Of a stretch of 64,000 bases of DNA, positions 60,135-64,000 are shown piece by piece (positions within the stretch are counted from its first letter, which is position 1; every line of letters begins with the position of its first letter). The notes under the pieces are model-generated. The model searched no databases. It was not told the DNA's origin and saw nothing but the letters and a program-made list of their open reading frames with translations. Origin of the DNA: Paenibacillus sp. JDR-2 (GTDB lineage Bacteria; Bacillota; Bacilli; Paenibacillales; Paenibacillaceae); the NCBI RefSeq assembly GCF_000023585.1, contig NC_012914.1, forward strand, positions 4,432,001 to 4,496,000, written 5' to 3'. Both the position numbers and the translations under genes were made by a program.

Positions 60135-60341
60135 CTATGAACTTGGTCTCGGGCAGCTCATCAGCTTAAATTTGTAATCCATAGCCGCTTTCGTAATCTG
60201 CTTTAACTGGTTTACGATTTTCCATACCAGCCACGTTTCATCTATAGGCTCCGGCCGGCCCAATGCATATGGAAGGCCGTATTCATCTCCTGAGCAATAT
60301 AATGCATCCTTGGAACCTACAGAATATGTACGGGACCTGGT
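60135..60341 (-). pseudogene. Possible remnant of a coding gene
   Basis: A 68-codon minus-strand frame lies between stops and has no start codon. Its translation has protein-like composition, for example SGDEYGLPYALGRPEPIDE followed by TWLVWKIVNQLKQITKAAMD. Upstream the frame is broken by a stop, with other frames open for about 30 codons, as expected after a frameshift or deletion. I cannot name the family. The rest of the 59859-60394 gap is the glycanase promoter and leader. Confidence 0.35.
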
Positions 60342-60394
60342 TTAATGGCGTAAATGTGAGGAAGTATCTTGCGATGATCATGGGTGATCAAGAG

Positions 60395-60850
60395 TTATTT
60401 TTGTTTCTCTTTCTTAAAAGGATCCGTTTCGTTCCCCTTCCCGTCTAAATAAACGGAAGCTTCACCGTCACTGTAGCTCCAATAAAGATTATGATTGATC
60501 TCAAAAAGATGAAGATTTCGCTCATTAGACATTTGATCACTTTTGTAGCCTTTACTCTTCAACAATTCAATTATCACTTCGTATTTTACCGGCAGCCTCT
60601 CCTGCCTAATTTCTCCGGACCGATCAAAAAGCACCGCGTATTGCTGCCCGCTTCTATCTTCGGCTACCGTAATAAACGGACTCGAGAAATAGGGAAGCGC
60701 GGCAACCTCGGTTAGATCTTGAGCCTTTAACTTCTCTGCATACCCTTCTGGAATGTACAATTCGTCTCCGGCTATATCGCCTTTGTTAGAGGAACAGCCT
60801 GCTATGCTTATAACGGCGAACATGATGAGAACAGTCCATATTTTTATCAT
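60395..60850 (-). CDS. Hypothetical lipoprotein
   Basis: The ATG at 60848-60850, eight bases after GAGGTG, gives 151 residues. The signal peptide ends VISIAGC (Cys19). The mature protein is charged, with FITVAEDRSGQQYAVLFDRSGE and YWSYSDGEASVYLDGKG suggesting beta-propeller-like strands. No known domain is evident. The gene lies downstream of the DUF350 operon but is separated from it by a strong terminator. Confidence 0.75.
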   Translation of the reverse strand: MIKIWTVLIMFAVISIAGCSSNKGDIAGDELYIPEGYAEKLKAQDLTEVAALPYFSSPFITVAEDRSGQQYAVLFDRSGEIRQERLPVKYEVIIELLKSKGYKSDQMSNERNLHLFEINHNLYWSYSDGEASVYLDGKGNETDPFKKEKQK

Positions 60851-60910
60851 GATCATGCACCTCTTTTCCAAGATTGCATGGTTATTGACGTTTATCGCAA
60901 AGAAATAGTT

Positions 60911-60947
60911 ACAAAAAAAGGAAGCCAATTAAATATCGGCTTCCTTT
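60911..60947 (-). terminator. Terminator of the ATP-grasp/DUF350 operon
   Basis: The stem AAAGGAAGCC (60917-60926 with 60938-60947) is followed on the minus strand by seven T's. Confidence 0.92.
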
Positions 60948-60950
60948 AAA

Positions 60951-61343
60951 CTATATAATCAAGCTGCTGACAGCAAAGCTTGTTCCTATAAACACGAAGC
61001 ACAGAAGCGCTCCAATGGCGATATTCCCCTTTTGCAGATGCTCGGAGATTCTAATACCCGGCGTTACAAGTTCGAAGATCCAATAGGAAGCCACGAGAAT
61101 GAAGTAGCCCACCAGGAACCACAGCATCATATTCCATATGGACGTATTCGTATAAGCCGCAACGCCAACGATCAGTGCCGTAGACAAAAACTTCCCGCCA
61201 AACGCGAGCCCAACGGCCATATTTCCTTTCTTTAATTCCTCCAGATCGTTAAACGGCGTCATCAAGCTAAAGAACAGCATACCGGCTAATTGCAAAATAA
61301 TGATAACGACAACGCTGACAACAAGATTGATTACAACGGTCAC
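60951..61343 (-). CDS. DUF350 membrane protein (YjfL/UPF0719-like)
   Basis: I place the start at GTG 61341-61343, eight bases after GGGGG and overlapping the previous stop as GTGA, giving 130 residues. Four hydrophobic segments (about 5-25, 45-62, 72-92 and 105-127) with small polar loops, including FNDLEELKKGNMAVGLAFGG and ISEHLQKGNIAIGALLC, show the duplicated two-helix plan with a KKGN/QKGN motif typical of DUF350. Such proteins accompany glutathionylspermidine-synthase-like ligases in many bacteria. Function unknown. Confidence 0.88.
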   Translation of the reverse strand: MTVVINLVVSVVVIIILQLAGMLFFSLMTPFNDLEELKKGNMAVGLAFGGKFLSTALIVGVAAYTNTSIWNMMLWFLVGYFILVASYWIFELVTPGIRISEHLQKGNIAIGALLCFVFIGTSFAVSSLII

Positions 61344-61996
61344 TGCGCCCACCCCCGGAATTTCGAATACACCTGATCATAGTCATCGTACAAATGAACC
61401 TGCTCGATAGTTACTTTAACCTTGGATTTCGACTTGAGAGCCGCATACTTCTCGTCGCTGATCGGCTGCTTCACGACATTGCCGGACGGCAGCGTTAGCA
61501 CGGCAAATTCGCGTGTTTTACCGGCATTTTCCGTCTTGTATACGCCAATCAAATTAACTTCCGTTTGAATCGATTCCTTTAAGTTGCCAAGGTCTGCAAG
61601 AGCGCTCTTCTCATCCTTAAAGGATTTCAGCGTATCCCAGGAGGACAGCTTGATCTGGCTGCGTCTGTCATCATCCGTTGTTAACATCGCATCCATGTAT
61701 TGTAGAATCCATACCTTATCTCCCGTTGCATAGTTACCGTCATTAGGAAGGAGCGTATTGTCCGGAATGATCGTCATATCGCTCCCGACAAGATCGCCAA
61801 CCTTCTCTTCCACGATCCGGTAATCCCACGGCACATTCCTAACCGGATTAACAGGGGCTGCGGAAGCAACGGCCGTATCTTGCGAAGACGTATAGTTACT
61901 GGTGCTATACACGTAATCCGGATTGTTCGTGCATGAGCTGAGGATGAAACAAAAACAAAACAACAAGGTACTAGCGGTTATCGTTAATTTCTTCAT
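61340..61996 (-). CDS. Operon lipoprotein of unknown function
   Basis: The ATG within the end of the ligase gene (26-base overlap) gives 218 residues. The signal peptide ends CFILSSC (Cys22). The mature part begins with a Ser/Thr-rich linker and then a domain with alternating strands and helices (DYRIVEEKVGDLVGSDMTII, VWILQYMDAMLTTDDDRRS). I do not recognise a family. Overlaps with both neighbours mean it is co-translated with the ATP-grasp ligase and the DUF350 protein, so it is probably an envelope component of the same system. Confidence 0.78.
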   Translation of the reverse strand: MKKLTITASTLLFCFCFILSSCTNNPDYVYSTSNYTSSQDTAVASAAPVNPVRNVPWDYRIVEEKVGDLVGSDMTIIPDNTLLPNDGNYATGDKVWILQYMDAMLTTDDDRRSQIKLSSWDTLKSFKDEKSALADLGNLKESIQTEVNLIGVYKTENAGKTREFAVLTLPSGNVVKQPISDEKYAALKSKSKVKVTIEQVHLYDDYDQVYSKFRGWAQ

Positions 61997-63203
61997 CGGG
62001 TTCCAACACTCCAATCGGGATAAAATGACTTGAATTGCCGGTAATAGGTCCCCCGGCGCGCCCAAGAAGTCCAGCCGTCTCTCCGTTGATCATAAACATG
62101 CCAACCAAGAGGTGCAGCTCTCCGGCCGCGGTGCGGATGCGGGACAGCCGGGTTCTTTTTTGATACACGACAGGAAATAATTCGCTTGTATCAAACGCCT
62201 CTTGATCCTCCATCTCCAGCTCGCCCGACTGATCGAACATCTTGACCGAACCGCCTTCGCGTCCAAACATCGATTTGGATACAAAATCCCCGTCGAATAC
62301 GGGCTTATTGTAGGTCGGCAGCATATACCGCTCTATCGTTTCGCGTTCATGTTTATCAAATAGAACATCCAGTTCATATAATCCCCATGCCGCGGCTTGC
62401 AGACCTTTCGATTGAAGCAGGATGCTATGAACGGAGTTGAACAAATTCAAGTAACCTTTCTCTACCGCATAAGCCAACGCTTCTCCCCCGTCGTCATGCG
62501 CCATCCATTCCTTCGGATAGAGAGCAAACATTCTATGGATCGGCTTTCCTTGCCCGTTTTTTAAAATGCCCTCATCCACCCATAGGTTTAAGCAATCCTC
62601 CAGTCGGACGTTTAGACCGCTATGCTTGGCTAAGGCTTCTATTGTCCCCGAATCCTCCAAATGCGAACCGTACGCGACGCAAGCAACCGTATCCGGCCTC
62701 TCAATCGCCCAGGCGGATGCAACCAATTCTTTCATTTTCCCGTTAACATTCCGGATCCCGGCCAACTCGCATAACCACGGCGTTGCGATAGAGGCTTCCA
62801 CATAACCGGTAGGCGTATCCGCGTTTAACTCTAGCATCTTGATGCTGCCGTCAGGCGAAATGGCATAATCAAATCTAGCGTATCTGCTCATTACACCCTT
62901 CTCCGGCATAGGCAACGAATCTATTAAATCCCATAATATAGTCGGGATGCCGATCAACTGGTATAAATCATGTTTGCCGTGTATGTAGCGCGCGGTTTTG
63001 TCCAGAATCAGCCAAAGTTCCCTTGAGGCTTGTTCAAGCTCTTCGTAAATCGTACGGTCCATTCCAACCACCTGATCAATCCAGTAGGTCTCCGACTCCA
63101 GATCCGCCCAGCTAAATCCCATATCCTTAAGAATCCCGACCTTGCGGGTCCGGTCTGTATCCGGCTCTCCAATTACCGTGAATACCTCCGTTGTAATCGT
63201 CAT
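61971..63203 (-). CDS. Glutathionylspermidine-synthase-like ATP-grasp amidoligase (YgiC/YjfC-like)
   Basis: This 410-residue protein opens with a GSP-synthase N-terminal region (SWADLESETYWIDQVVGM). Family motifs include RFDYAISPDGSIKMLELNADTPTG, where the acidic and Asn residues bind metal-ATP, LPTYNKPVFDGDFVSKSMFGREGG and a C-terminal GRAGGPITGNSSHFIP. The amidase domain of E. coli Gss is absent, as in YgiC and YjfC. These ligases form peptide-type bonds with ATP; the substrate of this subgroup is not known. It overlaps the upstream Ser/Gly-rich protein gene by four bases. Confidence 0.88.
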   Translation of the reverse strand: MTITTEVFTVIGEPDTDRTRKVGILKDMGFSWADLESETYWIDQVVGMDRTIYEELEQASRELWLILDKTARYIHGKHDLYQLIGIPTILWDLIDSLPMPEKGVMSRYARFDYAISPDGSIKMLELNADTPTGYVEASIATPWLCELAGIRNVNGKMKELVASAWAIERPDTVACVAYGSHLEDSGTIEALAKHSGLNVRLEDCLNLWVDEGILKNGQGKPIHRMFALYPKEWMAHDDGGEALAYAVEKGYLNLFNSVHSILLQSKGLQAAAWGLYELDVLFDKHERETIERYMLPTYNKPVFDGDFVSKSMFGREGGSVKMFDQSGELEMEDQEAFDTSELFPVVYQKRTRLSRIRTAAGELHLLVGMFMINGETAGLLGRAGGPITGNSSHFIPIGVLEPDEEINDNR

Positions 63204-63901
63204 CCCCCAAAACCTCCCGAAGAAATAGAGCTGGAGTGAGAGCCTGAGGAGCTTGAAGAAGAGCTCAACCCGCTGGATTTGCCGCCGATGCCGCCAGGCG
63301 ATGAAGAGGTCGACCGGCGTGTAACCGAGCCGGTGGAATTGGAGGTCTTAGGCGGCGATACCGTTGAACCTGCAACCGGCTTATTCTGAAATTTCCCGTT
63401 GGAATAGCTTTTGGGCTCATAAGGACGGGTACTGCCGTAATAGTAGGAACGATGGGAGGAAGCCCAGGTTTGCGAAGAATACGAACTGCCGTTGTTGAAC
63501 AGCAGATGATAAAGCATCAGGTCATCCCAGCCAAATCCCGACGATTGATGAACAATCGTTGTACTCCCTCCGGAACCGCCTCCGGCCGTCACTTGAGGAC
63601 TTTCTTGCACCGCTTCTTTGTCCAGCTCATTATCCGATGGCAGAGGCAGATTCCAGTCAACGGCAGGGTCATAATAACGTTTAACGGCTTCGCTTGACCA
63701 TTCAACCAGCTTGGGACTGGGTGTTGTGCTGGATACCGTAGGAGCCACGGTTGGAGATTCGGTCGAGCTTGTTGTTCCGGCGTGTACCGGTACTGCAGCC
63801 AGATTAGCCAGCAAAGCGATACCAAGCGAAGTGGACAGAACCTTGAGAGGAATCCCTTCTTTGATGGATTTTAACGAATCCGTTTTTTTATCTTCTTGCA
63901 T
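63200..63901 (-). CDS. Exported Ser/Gly-rich low-complexity protein (YgiB-like candidate)
   Basis: The ATG behind AAGAGGGG gives 233 residues. An N-terminal signal or anchor (about 20-42, ending VPVHAG) is followed by a Ser/Thr/Pro linker, a short aromatic core (FGWDDLMLYHLLFNNG, then SHRSYYYGSTRPY) and a long Ser/Gly tail ending SSGGFGG. Its stop overlaps the start of the ATP-grasp ligase. In E. coli the ygiC ligase also follows a gene (ygiB) for an exported low-complexity protein with a Gly-rich tail, so this is a candidate ligase substrate. The final Gly codons double as the ribosome-binding site of the ligase gene. Confidence 0.75.
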   Translation of the reverse strand: MQEDKKTDSLKSIKEGIPLKVLSTSLGIALLANLAAVPVHAGTTSSTESPTVAPTVSSTTPSPKLVEWSSEAVKRYYDPAVDWNLPLPSDNELDKEAVQESPQVTAGGGSGGSTTIVHQSSGFGWDDLMLYHLLFNNGSSYSSQTWASSHRSYYYGSTRPYEPKSYSNGKFQNKPVAGSTVSPPKTSNSTGSVTRRSTSSSPGGIGGKSSGLSSSSSSSGSHSSSISSGGFGG

Positions 63902-63921
63902 ATCAAATCCCCTCTTCCCGT

Positions 63922-64000
63922 CTATTTGTTGTTCATCTTTACAACCAGGAGCTCCAACTGCCCGGCGTCCAGGTTCAGCTTCCCTTCCAGTGTCTGATAC
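63922..64000 (-). CDS. Partial CDS, C-terminal end of an upstream gene
   Basis: On the minus strand an open frame enters from the right edge and ends at TAG 63922-63924, giving the last 25 residues, which include LEGKLNLDAGQLELLVVK. It lies 20 bases upstream of the Ser/Gly-rich protein gene in the same direction and is probably part of the same operon. The piece is too short to name. Confidence 0.6.
   Translation of the reverse strand, partial: YQTLEGKLNLDAGQLELLVVKMNNK

Noticed and set aside
60157..60164. CTGATGAG on the minus strand, as in a hammerhead ribozyme core
   Set aside because: No matching GAAA follows after a stem II, and flanking helices are absent.
60263..60448. A 61-codon plus-strand frame
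   Set aside because: No ribosome-binding site, and it overlaps the lipoprotein gene end and the remnant frame on the other strand.

Overview
This window reads as a chromosomal segment of an endospore-forming Gram-positive bacterium of the Paenibacillus type. The evidence is a large dcw (division and cell wall) cluster carrying both spoVD and spoVE, an RsfA-type prespore regulator, a YhcN/YlaJ sporulation lipoprotein, bacillithiol synthesis (bshC), strong AGGAGG ribosome-binding sites with frequent GTG and TTG starts, and many Bacillales families of unknown function (DUF2626, DUF3397, DUF2536, YlaH). MurE carries the DNPR motif, so the wall should be of the meso-diaminopimelate type. I see no insertion sequence, prophage or CRISPR array.

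Region 1 (1-15.9 kb, minus strand) is the dcw cluster in the order mraZ, rsmH, ftsL, pbpB, spoVD, murE, murF, mraY, murD, spoVE, murB, murA, divIB (cut by the left edge). murG, normally between spoVE and murB, is absent; about 260 bases with a hairpin lie there instead. Upstream of mraZ are GTGG repeats at helical spacing that look like MraZ boxes. A 42-base tandem repeat runs across the 3' end of spoVD.

Region 2 (15.9-24.9 kb) holds a DUF4349 lipoprotein, an arginine-catabolism pair (rocD-rocF), ahcY, then bshC, a DUF3397 protein, panE and rsfA. The bshC-panE-rsfA order next to mraZ resembles Bacillus subtilis, so the ahcY/roc/DUF4349 block looks inserted into a conserved neighbourhood.

Region 3 (25-37 kb) has a MidA-like methyltransferase, a coiled-coil exported protein, an orphan solute-binding protein, and a ylaG-ylaK-like block (typA, ylaH, a LytR-CpsA-Psr ligase, ylaJ, ylaK) followed by two divergent TerC-family genes. 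A 155-base imperfect inverted repeat lies between the solute-binding protein gene and ylaK.

Region 4 (37-47.3 kb) has thiI with its cysteine desulfurase, a lytic transglycosylase, a nitroreductase, a UbiA prenyltransferase with a DUF6081 protein, and a five-gene double ABC-transporter operon with an embedded GntR/YtrA-type repressor and a matching operator on its promoter.

Region 5 (47.3-56.6 kb) contains a chemoreceptor gene behind a class I cyclic-di-GMP riboswitch, a tRNA-Thr/tRNA-Pro pair, and assorted metabolic genes: a class III aminotransferase, HIT and NUDIX hydrolases, a methyltransferase, an alditol-oxidase-like flavoprotein and a DegV protein behind a 37-base palindrome.

Region 6 (56.6-64 kb) contains a 1022-residue secreted beta-helix glycanase, probably GH87 alpha-1,3-glucanase, with several carbohydrate-binding domains and a structured 5' leader. 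It ends with a tightly overlapping operon of a Ser/Gly-rich exported protein, a glutathionylspermidine-synthase-like ATP-grasp ligase, a lipoprotein and a DUF350 membrane protein. That operon resembles ygiBC/yjfLC systems of enterobacteria and is the best candidate here for an incompletely described system: peptide ligation onto a low-complexity envelope protein.
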